This document shows positions 18,490 through 28,067 of a stretch of DNA of 64,000 nucleotides, piece by piece (the first letter of the stretch is position 1; each line of letters begins with the position of its first letter). The notes below the pieces were generated by a model, which ran no database searches, was not told where the DNA came from, and worked only from the letters and a program-made list of their open reading frames with translations. Both the position numbers and the translations under genes were made by a program. This DNA comes from Brevundimonas sp. G8 (GTDB taxonomy: Bacteria; Pseudomonadota; Alphaproteobacteria; Caulobacterales; Caulobacteraceae), in the NCBI RefSeq assembly GCF_902506205.1, contig NZ_LR732816.1:3050993-3114992 (forward strand), in the 5' to 3' direction.

Positions 18490-19810
18490 TCACATAGTCT
18501 GAGGCGATTCGGGACCGGGTCTGGTAGGCCCGTGAGGCCGGTCGAGCAAGCGGCGCGCGAACAGGGGCCGGATCGAAGGTCACGGCGCGGGCCATGATCG
18601 CCAGCATTAGGATCCACGGCAGGTTGGCGTGGGTCAGCAGGACGCTCTCCGACAGGCTCAGCGCCGTGAACACTGTCAGATAGGCGATGCTCCAATAGCC
18701 TTCGCGCGCGCCCTGGCCGTTCAGCCGCGCCACGATCAGGATCGCCGAGATCGCCATGACGGCGCCCACAGCCACCGCGCCGGGCCAGCCCAGCTGGACC
18801 AGAAGGTCAATCCAGCCGTTGTGCGCGGACGGCACGGGCCATTGGGTCTCGATGCGGATTTCGCGAGCGGGAATGGAGTCCACGCCCCAGAAGGCGCTGA
18901 AGCCGTAGCCGGTCCAGGGACGTTCGGCGACCTTTCGCATCAGGGCTTCCCAGATCAGGGTGCGGCCTGTCAGGGACGGATCCTTGCCCAGGGCCTCCAG
19001 GATCGCCGCCGAATCCGAGTTCCACAGCCAGGTCGCCGCCGCCGCCGTCACGACGCCCAGCCAAATTCCGGCGACCGTGATCACCGCGCCGCCCTGTTTC
19101 AGCGTCCACCAGCCGCCCACCATGCCCAGGCCCAGGCCCCAGCAAAGGAGGGAGGTCTTGGATTGGGTGGCGAGCACCAAGAGCGTGGTCAGGCCCAGAG
19201 TCAGCAGGCACACCCAGAAACGGTTGCTGCGTCCGGCGATATGATCGGCGGCCAGGGTCGCTGCGGCCGAAACGGCGCCGATCACCATGACCAGCCCCAT
19301 CTGGTTCTTCTCGTACCAGAGACCACGCCAAAGGCCGGCGTTGTCGAACTGGTGCACACCCACCTGGGGATAGCCGAACACCATGATCAGGCTGCCCACG
19401 GCCATCACCAGACATGTGTACATCAGAACGCGAGGCAGAGCGTCGTCGCGGAATCGGGTGCCCAGATAGATGGCGAAGGCGCTGTTGATGGCCATCGCGA
19501 TCACGCGGCGCTCGGTCACGCCGGGATCGATGGACCAATATTTCGACACGAAACACAGGGCGACCAAGCCAAACATCATCAACCAGGCCGGCCAGGCCCG
19601 AATGACCTTGTCGAAGCGAAAGACGATCAGGCCTGCGATAACGGCGTAGACGGGCAACCAGATGAACCGCAGGATCGGCGTCTCGACCTGGGTCGGCGCG
19701 ATGACGGGGGCGATCAGGGCGCCGGTCAGCATGAAGACGACGAAACCGGCCGCCCACTGTTCCCACAGGGGCGGCGAATCATCCGGGGTCTGAACGGGCG
19801 GTTCGCGCAC
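18464..19810 (-). CDS. O-antigen ligase/polymerase-like multispanning membrane protein
   Basis: 448 residues with about ten hydrophobic segments and one larger loop containing WTGYGFSAFWG and SAHNGWIDLLVQLG. The H-N-G-W box in a periplasmic loop is typical of Wzy_C (O-antigen ligase WaaL/polymerase Wzy) proteins. It may attach or polymerise surface polysaccharide at the periplasmic face. No other polysaccharide gene is adjacent. The 3' end overlaps the parE start by 26 bases. Confidence 0.78.
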   Translation of the reverse strand: MREPPVQTPDDSPPLWEQWAAGFVVFMLTGALIAPVIAPTQVETPILRFIWLPVYAVIAGLIVFRFDKVIRAWPAWLMMFGLVALCFVSKYWSIDPGVTERRVIAMAINSAFAIYLGTRFRDDALPRVLMYTCLVMAVGSLIMVFGYPQVGVHQFDNAGLWRGLWYEKNQMGLVMVIGAVSAAATLAADHIAGRSNRFWVCLLTLGLTTLLVLATQSKTSLLCWGLGLGMVGGWWTLKQGGAVITVAGIWLGVVTAAAATWLWNSDSAAILEALGKDPSLTGRTLIWEALMRKVAERPWTGYGFSAFWGVDSIPAREIRIETQWPVPSAHNGWIDLLVQLGWPGAVAVGAVMAISAILIVARLNGQGAREGYWSIAYLTVFTALSLSESVLLTHANLPWILMLAIMARAVTFDPAPVRAPLARPASRAYQTRSRIASDYVNGRRPLRF

Positions 19811-19833
19811 GGGCGCACACTCTCTTGCGTCGC

Positions 19834-21012
19834 TTAAGGAACCGTGAGTGCAGCGGTGAAGGCGGCGAGGCCCCGTTCCAGATCGGCGATCAGGTCGGCG
19901 GGGTCTTCAAGCCCGACATGGAGGCGGATCAGTTCGCCCTCCAGCACGGGCGGGTGGTCGCGATAGGCCATCTGATGCGTCTCGTGGGTGATCAGGCTCT
20001 CGAACCCGCCCCAGGAATAGCCCAGACCGAACAGGGTGAGAGCGTTCAGGAAGGCCTCGCCCGCCGCCTGGTCGCCGCCCTTCATGACCACGCCCATTAG
20101 GGAAGCCGCGCCGGTGAAGTCTCGCCGCCACAGGTCGTGGCCGGTCGAGCCGGGCAGGGGTGGGTAGGAGACGCGAGAAACCTCGGGCCTGGCTTGAAGC
20201 CATTCCGCGACGATGAGGCCCGACCTTGCCTGTTCCGCATAGCGCAGCGGAAGGGTGCGCAGGCCGCGAAGCGCCAGCCAGGCGTCGTCGGGCGAGACGT
20301 GCCAGCCGAGATCCTCGATGGTGTCGCCGATGGCGCGCAGACAGATGGGGTCATTCGAGGCGATGCTGCCCATCAGCACGTCCGAATGACCGCCGACGTA
20401 TTTGGTGACGGCCTGGACGCTGACATCCACGTCATGGGCCAGCGGGCGATAGGCCAGGCCGGCGGCCCAGGTATTGTCCACCACCGTCAGGACGCCTCGC
20501 GTGCGGCAGGCTTGGACCACGGCGGCGACATCGACCATTTCGAACGTCAATGACGACGGCGACTCCATCAGCACCAGTCGCGTGCGGTCGCCTAGGGCGG
20601 CCACGATGGCGGACGCGTCGGCGCCGGCGGGAAGGAAGCGGGTCGTGACGCCGCGCGCGGTCTGATAGCGGCTGAGAAAACGACGCGTCGGGCCATAGAC
20701 GGCGTCCGTGGTAATCACCTCGTCGCCCGATCGCAGCAGCGCCAGCAGCGGAACCGTGACGGCCGCCAGGCCGGAGGGAACCAGAAAGGCGTCCTTGGCG
20801 CCCTCCAGATCGGCCAGAGCGCGGCGGAGATCGCGGGCGGCGCTGGTTCCGCTGAGACCATAGGTCGGGCCATCTGTCTCGTCGCGCATGACGCCGGCGG
20901 TGTCGCTGAGCATGGTCGAGGCGCGTTCGATGGGCGGGTTCACACCTCGCCGCCCTTGCCCCCGGCGTGTGGCGGCGGCGATCAGGCGTGTGCGGTCCGA
21001 ATGCGGCGACAT
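19834..21012 (-). CDS. metC: Cystathionine beta-lyase
   Basis: 392 residues, PLP-dependent Cys/Met metabolism family. The Schiff-base lysine is in AVTKYVGGHSD (Lys204) and the phosphate-binding region is PSGLAAVT. VNPPIERAST near the N-terminus and the C-terminal SWGGFESL patch suit cystathionine beta-lyase, which converts cystathionine to homocysteine, pyruvate and ammonia. The divergent binding-protein gene starts 80 bases upstream; I see no SAM riboswitch in that gap. Confidence 0.88.
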   Translation of the reverse strand: MSPHSDRTRLIAAATRRGQGRRGVNPPIERASTMLSDTAGVMRDETDGPTYGLSGTSAARDLRRALADLEGAKDAFLVPSGLAAVTVPLLALLRSGDEVITTDAVYGPTRRFLSRYQTARGVTTRFLPAGADASAIVAALGDRTRLVLMESPSSLTFEMVDVAAVVQACRTRGVLTVVDNTWAAGLAYRPLAHDVDVSVQAVTKYVGGHSDVLMGSIASNDPICLRAIGDTIEDLGWHVSPDDAWLALRGLRTLPLRYAEQARSGLIVAEWLQARPEVSRVSYPPLPGSTGHDLWRRDFTGAASLMGVVMKGGDQAAGEAFLNALTLFGLGYSWGGFESLITHETHQMAYRDHPPVLEGELIRLHVGLEDPADLIADLERGLAAFTAALTVP

Positions 21013-21092
21013 GGCGTTTCCGATGGGTTGCGGATCGGGGCCTAAAGGCCTCTAAAGCCAGCGGGGCGCAAGCGGCGAGGGATTGAAACGCG

Positions 21093-22184
21093 ATGCGGTG
21101 CTGGATGATCGGAGCAATGGCGGCGGTGCTGCTGACGGCCGCTTGCGGGCGACAGGACGCCGATCCGACGCCGGAGACGACAGTTGTCGCGCCGACAACG
21201 ACCACACCCAGCGCCGTCCCCGAAAGCCCGACACTGGCGGCGATCAAGCGACGCGGACGCCTGAACTGCGGCGTGCATCAGGGACTGGTCGGGTTCGCCT
21301 ATACCGACAATCGCGGTCAGTGGCGCGGGTTCGACGTCGATTTCTGTCGCGCCACGGCGGCGGCCGTATTGGGGGATGCAAACGCCGTGCGGTTTGTGCC
21401 TCTTTCAGCGTCGGATCGGTTCGTGGCGCTGAACGACGGACGGATCGACGTGCTTTGGCGCAACTCGTCCTGGACCATGAGCCGCGACGCCGGCGAGGGT
21501 TTCATCTTCGCCGGCATCAACTATTACGACGGCCAGGGTTTCCTGGTGAGGCGCTCGCTGAACCTGAACAGCGCGACGGAGCTGAACGGGGCGCGGGTTT
21601 GCGTGCAGTCCGGCTCGACTTCGCAAGCCAACGCCGCCGACTATTTCCGCTCGCGCGGCGTGGAATATCGGCCTGTGGTCTTTGAAACCGAAGAGGCGGC
21701 GCGCGACGCCTATGGCCGTGAGGACTGCGACGCCTTCAGCGCCGACATCTCCGCCCTCGCCGCCGCCCGGACCGTTTTGACCAATCCCAACGAACATGTG
21801 ATCCTGTCGGATGTGGCGTCCAAGGAGCCGCTGGGACCGGTCGTCAAGGCAGGCGATGAACGCTGGGCCTCGACCGTACGCTGGACCCTGAACGCCCTGA
21901 TGCTGGCTGAGGAGCTGGGGGTGAGCAAGGCCAGTGTGGAGGCGCAATCAAAGACCGCGACCGACCCGCGCGTGCGGCGTTTGCTGGGTGTCGAGGGCGA
22001 GTTCGGACCTATGCTGGGGCTGTCCAAGACCTGGGCCAGGGACGCTGTCGGGGCGGTCGGCAATTACGGCGAGATTTTCGAGCGGAATCTGGGGTCGCAA
22101 TCGGCGCTCGACCTGGCGCGTGGTTTGAACGCACAATGGAACGCGCGCCCGGCTGGCTTGATCTATGGTCTGCCGATCCGATAA
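21093..22184 (+). CDS. Amino acid ABC-transporter substrate-binding protein (AapJ-like), lipoprotein-type
   Basis: 363 residues. The N-terminal signal ends in LLTAAC, so Cys18 is a likely lipidation site. The mature part is a type 3 solute-binding protein: RGRLNCGVHQGLVGFAYTDN, the ligand-binding WRGFDVDFCRA and GSTSQANAADYF. The glutamate/glutamine-binding AapJ/BztA family matches best. No permease or ATPase gene is adjacent; the next gene is instead a secondary symporter. The protein may serve a transporter encoded elsewhere. Confidence 0.83.
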   Translation: MRCWMIGAMAAVLLTAACGRQDADPTPETTVVAPTTTTPSAVPESPTLAAIKRRGRLNCGVHQGLVGFAYTDNRGQWRGFDVDFCRATAAAVLGDANAVRFVPLSASDRFVALNDGRIDVLWRNSSWTMSRDAGEGFIFAGINYYDGQGFLVRRSLNLNSATELNGARVCVQSGSTSQANAADYFRSRGVEYRPVVFETEEAARDAYGREDCDAFSADISALAAARTVLTNPNEHVILSDVASKEPLGPVVKAGDERWASTVRWTLNALMLAEELGVSKASVEAQSKTATDPRVRRLLGVEGEFGPMLGLSKTWARDAVGAVGNYGEIFERNLGSQSALDLARGLNAQWNARPAGLIYGLPIR

Positions 22185-22217
22185 GCGCCGACGTTTGTAT
22201 CGCTTCCTGGGGGATAG

Positions 22218-23540
22218 ATGACCGAGACGAAACGTGGCGGCCTTGCGCTGCACTGGCTGATGCTGATCGGTTTCGCCGTGGGTTTGGGGGGCGGCCTGAT
22301 CGTCAATCTGACGCTGGGCGCCGACACGGGCTGGGTCGTCTGGTTGACGGACAACGTCACGGGGCCGTTGGGTCAGATCTTCCTGCGCCTGCTGTTCATG
22401 ATGGTCATTCCCCTTCTGTTTTCGGCCCTAGTGGTCGGGGTGGCCGAGATGGGCGATCTCAGCTCGCTGGGGCGAGCGGGGATCAAGACCCTGATGCTGA
22501 CGATCCTGGTGTCCAGCATCGCCGTGGTGATCGGCCTGGTCATGGTCAATGTGTTCCAACCCGGACGTGGCGTCGACCCCGTGCTCGCGCAACAACTGCT
22601 TGAGCAGGGCCGCGACGGCGCTGCCGGCATCGTGCGCGGTGCGCCCGAAACCATCCAGTTGGGCGACTTCTTCCTGGACCTGATTCCGTCGAACGTCTTC
22701 ACGGCGGCGGCCGAGAACCAGATCCTGCCAGTGATGGTGTTCGCCCTGTTCTTCGGCATCGGCCTGGTGATGGCCAAGTCGCCCGCCACTGACCGGCTGC
22801 AGCAGGTCATCGAGGGCATGTTCGAAGTCACGATGAAGCTGATCAACCTCTTCATCAAACTGGCCCCCATCGCCATCGCCTGCCTGATGTTCAACCTGGC
22901 GGCCCTGTTCGGATGGGACCTGCTGGTGCGGCTGGCGGCCTATGTCGGCGTCGCCGTTGGGGCCATGGCGATCCATATGTTCGTGGTCTATCCGCTGGTG
23001 ATCTGGATCCTGGGCGGCCGTTCGCCCATCGCCTTCTTCAAGGGCGTGCGCGAGCCGATGGTTGTGGCCTTCTCGACCGCCTCGTCCAATGCGTCGTTGC
23101 CGGTGTCGTTGAAGGCGGCCGAAGAAGAGCTGAAGCTGCCGCGCAAGATCGCGCGTTTCGTGTTGACGGTCGGCGCGACAGCCAACCAGAACGGCACGGC
23201 CCTGTTCGAGGGTGTGACTGTGCTGTTCCTGGCCCAGTTCTTTGGCGTCGATCTGACCATCACGCAGCAGGTCATTGTCATGCTGGTGTGCGTGCTCGGC
23301 GGGATCGGCACGGCGGGGGTGCCGGCAGGTTCGCTTCCGGTCGTGGCGATGATTTTGGTGATGGTGAAGGTGCCGCCGGAAGGGATCGGCCTGATCCTGG
23401 GCGTGGATCGCTTCCTGGACATGTGCCGCACGACGCTGAACGTCACCGGCGACCTCGTCTTGGCGACTGTGGTGTCGCGTGGTGAAGAGGACGAACCCGT
23501 CGAAGCCGACGATGTCGTCCCTGTCGCGCCGCCGGCCTGA
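22218..23540 (+). CDS. Dicarboxylate/amino acid:cation symporter (DAACS family)
   Basis: 440 residues with about eight membrane segments and two re-entrant loops. Family landmarks are [12 protein letters not shown] (HP1), the ion-binding [12 protein letters not shown] and [13 protein letters not shown] (HP2), and a late [11 protein letters not shown] helix with its substrate-contacting Arg and Asn. It imports glutamate/aspartate or C4-dicarboxylates with cations; the arginine position favours acidic substrates but does not decide between them. It starts 33 bases after the binding-protein gene on the same strand. Confidence 0.92.
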   Translation: MTETKRGGLALHWLMLIGFAVGLGGGLIVNLTLGADTGWVVWLTDNVTGPLGQIFLRLLFMMVIPLLFSALVVGVAEMGDLSSLGRAGIKTLMLTILVSSIAVVIGLVMVNVFQPGRGVDPVLAQQLLEQGRDGAAGIVRGAPETIQLGDFFLDLIPSNVFTAAAENQILPVMVFALFFGIGLVMAKSPATDRLQQVIEGMFEVTMKLINLFIKLAPIAIACLMFNLAALFGWDLLVRLAAYVGVAVGAMAIHMFVVYPLVIWILGGRSPIAFFKGVREPMVVAFSTASSNASLPVSLKAAEEELKLPRKIARFVLTVGATANQNGTALFEGVTVLFLAQFFGVDLTITQQVIVMLVCVLGGIGTAGVPAGSLPVVAMILVMVKVPPEGIGLILGVDRFLDMCRTTLNVTGDLVLATVVSRGEEDEPVEADDVVPVAPPA

Positions 23541-23543
23541 GAT

Positions 23544-24368
23544 TCAGCCTGTCTCGACCGGGGTGTCCTCGCGGGCGCCCCATTCGGACCAGGAACCGTC
23601 GTAAAGTTTTGACGGTCGGCCCAGCTCTGCCAGGCCCAGGGTCAGGATGGCGGCGGTGACGCCGGAGCCGCATGTGGTGACGACGGGCTGGTCGAGGTCC
23701 ACGCCAACTTCGATGAAGGTCTGCTTCAGCGCTGAACCGCGCTTCATCGTGCCGTCCTCGTTCAGCAGACGACCGTAGGGCAGGTTGAACGCACCTGGCA
23801 TACGACCGCCACGAACACCGGGGCGGGGTTCGGCGGCCTGACCGTTGAAGCGCGCAGCGCCGCGCGCATCGACGACCTGAATGCCTTGGGCCAAGGCGTC
23901 TCGAACATCATCGATCGAGGCGATGGCCTTCCCGGGATCTGCGGCTTCGAAGATGGTCGCGACGGCCCCGGATTCGCCGGTCTGCACCGGTCGGTCCTGC
24001 GCCAGCCAACGTGGGAGACCGCCGTCCAGAACTTGAACGTGCTTTGCGCCCATCGTCTTCAACATCCACCAGACGCGGGCCGCCGAGAACAGGCCGGCCG
24101 TGTCATAGACGACGATCCGATCGTCGCTGCCGATGCCGAGGGCGCCCACGGATGCTGCGAACGATTGCGGCGACGGCATCATGTGGGGCAGGGGGCTGTC
24201 GCGGTCCGACAAGGCGTCCAGATCGAAGAAGACGGCGCCGGGAATATGAGCCTGCTCGAAGTCGGCGCGCGCGTCCCGTCCGTCCAGATTCCAGCTGCCA
24301 TCGACGATTCGCAGGTCGGGTTCGCCGAGGCGGGCGGCGAGATCTTCGGTGGAAATTAGAAAGCTCAT
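23544..24368 (-). CDS. sseA: Sulfurtransferase (3-mercaptopyruvate type)
   Basis: 274 residues, two rhodanese domains (about 5-125 and 150-270). The C-terminal one carries the active-site loop CGSGVT (Cys233), which points to 3-mercaptopyruvate rather than thiosulfate as donor. The open frame extends to 24575, but the ATG at 24368 overlaps the stop of cfa in ATGA form and begins the conserved N-terminus. It is probably co-transcribed with cfa. Confidence 0.9.
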   Translation of the reverse strand: MSFLISTEDLAARLGEPDLRIVDGSWNLDGRDARADFEQAHIPGAVFFDLDALSDRDSPLPHMMPSPQSFAASVGALGIGSDDRIVVYDTAGLFSAARVWWMLKTMGAKHVQVLDGGLPRWLAQDRPVQTGESGAVATIFEAADPGKAIASIDDVRDALAQGIQVVDARGAARFNGQAAEPRPGVRGGRMPGAFNLPYGRLLNEDGTMKRGSALKQTFIEVGVDLDQPVVTTCGSGVTAAILTLGLAELGRPSKLYDGSWSEWGAREDTPVETG

Positions 24369-25585
24369 GGTCGGGACAGGGCCAGTTGGATGACGTCGGT
24401 GCGGCCGGAGCGGAAGCCGGCCTCGCAATAGGCGAGATAAAAGCGCCATAGCCGCCGGAAACGCTCGTCGAAACCGGGAATCCTGCTGATGTAGGACCAA
24501 CTGGCCTGGAAGCGCTCGTCCCAGCGTTTCAGGGTGGAGGCGTAGTCGAGGCCGAACCGCTCGACGGCCTGCCATGACAGGCCCGCCGCAGAGGTGACGG
24601 GCGCCAGTCGCTCCTCCGACGGCAGCATGCCGCCAGGGAAGACGTACTTCTGAATGAAGTCGGTGCGGGCGTTGTACTCCTCGAACAGGACGTCCTGGAT
24701 GGTGATGATCTGTAGCCCCGCGACGCCGCCCGGCTTGAGGACATCGTGGACCTTGTCGAAATAGGCGGGCCAGTATTCCTTGCCCACTGCCTCGAACATT
24801 TCGATGGAAGCGACACGGTCGAACTGGCCCTGAACATCGCGGTAATCGACCAGATCGACCTTGGCTTTTTCGGCCAGCCCCGCATTGAACAGCCGTTGCT
24901 GCGCAAAGTCGTGCTGCTCTTTCGAGATGGTGATGCCGGTGACGTTGGCGCCGACCTCACGCGCTGCGAACTCGGCGAAGCCGCCCCAGCCGCAGCCAAT
25001 TTCCAAGACCGACATGCCGGGTTTCAGGTCCATCATCCGAGCCAGGCTGGCGTATTTCTCGCGCTGACCGGCTTCCAGCGTCTCGTCCTCGCGACTGAAA
25101 CGCGCCGACGAATAGGTCATCGAGGCGTCCAGCCAGTTCAGATAGAAGGCGTTGCCGAGGTCGTAATGGGCGTGGATGTTCTTTTTGGACCCCGTGCGGC
25201 TGTTGCGGTTGCTGCGGTGCGACAGCCAGTTGACCGCCATCATCAGCCAGTTGCCGTCGAACAAGCGGCGGATGTGGTCGTAGTTATCGACCAAGGTCTC
25301 CAGCAGGGCGGCCAGATGCGGGCTTTCCCATTCGCCGGCCATATAGCCCTCTGCGAATCCGATATCGCCGGCGGCCAGGACACGGCGCGCGAAGCCGTAA
25401 TCCTTGACGTGCATCACGCCGCTGGGGCCGGGCTGTTTGCCTTCCAGCACATGCGCTTCGCCATTCGGTAGATGCACCGTTAGGCGCCCGAAGGTCCAGT
25501 TGGAGGCGAGCAGGCGAAGCAGCATCGCAAAGACGCGGGGCGTCCGGGCGGCGGCGGCCTCTAGGTCGGTCGTGGCGAGACTCAT
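24365..25585 (-). CDS. cfa: Cyclopropane-fatty-acyl-phospholipid synthase
   Basis: 406 residues. The SAM-binding motif VLEIGCGWGGFAEFAA lies in the C-terminal methyltransferase half, preceded by HAHYDLGNAFYLNWLDASMTY. The C-terminus carries the family-typical FQKYVFPGGMLPS-like segment. It adds a methylene group to unsaturated acyl chains in membrane phospholipids. phrB ends 18 bases upstream on the same strand, and sseA overlaps downstream, so phrB-cfa-sseA may form one unit. Confidence 0.93.
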   Translation of the reverse strand: MSLATTDLEAAAARTPRVFAMLLRLLASNWTFGRLTVHLPNGEAHVLEGKQPGPSGVMHVKDYGFARRVLAAGDIGFAEGYMAGEWESPHLAALLETLVDNYDHIRRLFDGNWLMMAVNWLSHRSNRNSRTGSKKNIHAHYDLGNAFYLNWLDASMTYSSARFSREDETLEAGQREKYASLARMMDLKPGMSVLEIGCGWGGFAEFAAREVGANVTGITISKEQHDFAQQRLFNAGLAEKAKVDLVDYRDVQGQFDRVASIEMFEAVGKEYWPAYFDKVHDVLKPGGVAGLQIITIQDVLFEEYNARTDFIQKYVFPGGMLPSEERLAPVTSAAGLSWQAVERFGLDYASTLKRWDERFQASWSYISRIPGFDERFRRLWRFYLAYCEAGFRSGRTDVIQLALSRP

Positions 25586-25603
25586 GATGAACCTTTCTAC
25601 GCG

Positions 25604-27058
25604 TCAATCACGGTCGGTCGTGTCGTCGCCGCGTCCCGACACCGTCTTGAGGGCGTCGAGGGCGCGGGCGCGAGCTTGGCCATGATTCAAGATGGGGTGG
25701 GGATAGTCTTTGCCAAGCCTGACACCGGCGTCGCGCAACACTTCGGCCGGGGCGGTCCAGGGAGCCTGGAGCCAGCGGTCGGGCAGGGCGCGCAACTCGG
25801 GAACCCAGCGGCGGACATAGCCGCCCTTGACGTCGAACTTTTCGCCTTGGGCGATCGGATTGAAGATGCGGAAATAGGGCGAGGCGTCGGCCCCGGACCC
25901 GGCGACCCACTGCCAGTTCTGCACATTGCTGGCCAGATCGGCATCGACCAGCGTGTCCCAGAACCAGGCCTCGCCCTCGCGCCAGTCGATCAGCAGGTGT
26001 TTGACCAAGAACGAGGCGGCGACCATCCGCACGCGATTATGCATCCAGCCGGTCGTCCAAAGTTGGCGCATGCCGGCATCAACCAAAGGATAGCCCGTGC
26101 GGCCGCGCTTCCAGGCCTCCAGGCCCTTGGGATCGTCACGCCAAGGCATGGCGTCGTATTCAGGGCGGAAGGCGCGCTCGGGCATGGTCGGGAAATGGTG
26201 GAGTAGGTGGGCGGAAAAATCGCGCCAACCGATTTCGGCGACGAACTTTTCGGCCTCGGCGGCGGGGACCTTGCCTATCTCTGCCGCATCGCGCGCACGC
26301 TCGACAGCGCGCCACGGACTGATCTCGCCCCAATGCAGGTGCGGCGACAGGCGGCTGGTCGCGGGACGGTCAGGGTGGTCGCGGCCGACCGCGTAGGTCT
26401 TCAATCCGCCGGACAAAAATTCGGACAGGGCGGCCGAGGCGCCGTCTTCGCCCGGCGTCCAGTCGAAGCCTTTGGACCAGTCCGGTTCGGTCGGATGCAG
26501 CTTCAAATCGTCAATCGATTCGCTTTCGATGGCGGATGGCGTGTCGATGTCACGAGGGCCAGTCGTGTGCGCGGGCGCCTCGGCCTTGGCCAAAAGCGCC
26601 TTCAGAAAGGGGGTGAAGACCTTGTAGGGGCCGCCCGTGCCGTTCAGCACTGCGCCGGGGCGGCACAGCAGCGATCCGTTGAATCCGCGGCAGTCGATGG
26701 CGTCGGCTTTCAACGCATGGGCGATCTCGGCGTCGCGTTCGAACGCCTGGGGTTCGAACAGCCGGTTCATGAAGACCACGTCGGCATCTGTCTCGTCGAT
26801 CAGGCTCTGAAGCTGGACCAACGAATCGCCGCTGCGCAAAATCAGCCGCGAACCGCGCGCCTGAAGCGATGCGTCGAGCGCCCGCAACGACTTGTCGAGC
26901 CACCACAGCGACGCCGCGCCGGTTGGGCGGTCGGGGCTGTGATCCAGGATGAAGACCGGCAGGATGGGCCGGCCCGTCTCGGCGGCGTGATTCAGGGCGG
27001 GGTTGTCGTGCAGGCGCAGGTCGCGGCGGAACCAGAGGATGACAGGCTTGGTGGCCAC
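25604..27058 (-). CDS. phrB: Deoxyribodipyrimidine photo-lyase (CPD photolyase)
   Basis: 484 residues. The N-terminal antenna domain starts [16 protein letters not shown]. The FAD domain contains [31 protein letters not shown] and [20 protein letters not shown], all hallmarks of class I CPD photolyases. It repairs UV-induced pyrimidine dimers with blue light. The gene diverges from kdsA across a 112-base gap. Confidence 0.94.
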   Translation of the reverse strand: MATKPVILWFRRDLRLHDNPALNHAAETGRPILPVFILDHSPDRPTGAASLWWLDKSLRALDASLQARGSRLILRSGDSLVQLQSLIDETDADVVFMNRLFEPQAFERDAEIAHALKADAIDCRGFNGSLLCRPGAVLNGTGGPYKVFTPFLKALLAKAEAPAHTTGPRDIDTPSAIESESIDDLKLHPTEPDWSKGFDWTPGEDGASAALSEFLSGGLKTYAVGRDHPDRPATSRLSPHLHWGEISPWRAVERARDAAEIGKVPAAEAEKFVAEIGWRDFSAHLLHHFPTMPERAFRPEYDAMPWRDDPKGLEAWKRGRTGYPLVDAGMRQLWTTGWMHNRVRMVAASFLVKHLLIDWREGEAWFWDTLVDADLASNVQNWQWVAGSGADASPYFRIFNPIAQGEKFDVKGGYVRRWVPELRALPDRWLQAPWTAPAEVLRDAGVRLGKDYPHPILNHGQARARALDALKTVSGRGDDTTDRD

Positions 27059-27170
27059 GCGGGCGAACTCCGTGATAACTTGCGCTCAACCATTCAGAGC
27101 GCCACCTGATGGCCCAATAGCTGCGGCAAACGCCGCCTCCACAACACCCGAACTTCGAAAGAGCCGCCTC

Positions 27171-28040
27171 GTGAGCCGACCCAACGCAGTCATTACGTTG
27201 TCCGAAGGTCTTCGGACGCCTGTCGTCATCGGCGGCGGCGCCAGAATCGCCTTTATCGCCGGTCCTTGCCAGATGGAGAGCCGTCAGCACGCGCTGGAAA
27301 CGGCCCATGCGCTGAAGGAAATCGGCGAGCGGCTGAACGTCGGCATCATCTACAAGACCAGTTTCGACAAGGCGAACCGCACCAGCGCCAGCGCCGCGCG
27401 TGGCATTGGCCTGAAGGAGGCCATGCCGATCTTCGCCGAGATTCGCGAAGTGACCGGCCTGCCGACCCTGACCGACGTCCACTCCGAGGCCCAGTGCGGT
27501 CCGGTGGGCGAAGTGGTCGACGTGCTGCAGATCCCCGCCTTCCTCAGCCGCCAGACCGACCTGCTGCTGGCCGCCGCCGCAACCGGCAAGGCGATCAACA
27601 TCAAGAAGGGTCAGTTCCTAGCCCCCTGGGACATGAAGAACGTCATCGCCAAGGTCGTCGGCGCCGGTAATCCCAACGTCATGGCCTGCGAGCGGGGCGC
27701 CAGCTTCGGCTACAACACCCTGGTCAGCGACATGCGGGCGCTTCCGGTGTTGCGTGAAATCGGCTGCCCTGTCGTGTTCGACGCGACCCACAGCGTGCAA
27801 CAGCCGGGCGGGCAGGGCACGTCCTCGGGCGGCCAGCGCGAGTTCGTGCCGGTGCTGGCGCGCGCCGCCGTCTCGGTCGGGGTGGACGCGGTGTTCGTGG
27901 AAACCCACCCGGACCCGGACAATGCGCCGTCGGACGGTCCCAACATGGTGCCGCTGGACCAGTTCGAGGCCCTGGCCGCGCAACTGATCGCCTTCGACGA
28001 CCTGGCCATCAAGATCGGGGCCAAGGCGCCGGTGGCGTAG
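27171..28040 (+). CDS. kdsA: 3-deoxy-8-phosphooctulonate synthase (KDO-8-phosphate synthase)
   Basis: 289 residues from the GTG at 27171. The frame is open from 27003, but conservation begins just after this GTG. Signatures: [32 protein letters not shown] and [12 protein letters not shown]. It condenses phosphoenolpyruvate with arabinose 5-phosphate, the first committed step to the KDO of lipopolysaccharide. The next two genes make ADP-heptose, so this is an LPS inner-core supply cluster. Confidence 0.95.
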   Translation: MSRPNAVITLSEGLRTPVVIGGGARIAFIAGPCQMESRQHALETAHALKEIGERLNVGIIYKTSFDKANRTSASAARGIGLKEAMPIFAEIREVTGLPTLTDVHSEAQCGPVGEVVDVLQIPAFLSRQTDLLLAAAATGKAINIKKGQFLAPWDMKNVIAKVVGAGNPNVMACERGASFGYNTLVSDMRALPVLREIGCPVVFDATHSVQQPGGQGTSSGGQREFVPVLARAAVSVGVDAVFVETHPDPDNAPSDGPNMVPLDQFEALAAQLIAFDDLAIKIGAKAPVA

Positions 28041-28067
28041 GCCGCCTGAATCCTCTAGGTCGGACCC

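Noticed and set aside
15193..18597. 1134-codon plus-strand open frame
   Set aside because: It is the antisense of the FAD oxidoreductase and parE genes; its composition (Gly/Asp/Gln/Arg) is typical of a GC-rich shadow frame.
21013..21092. SAM riboswitch upstream of metC
   Set aside because: The gap is only 80 bases, is shared with a divergent gene, and lacks the expected paired elements.
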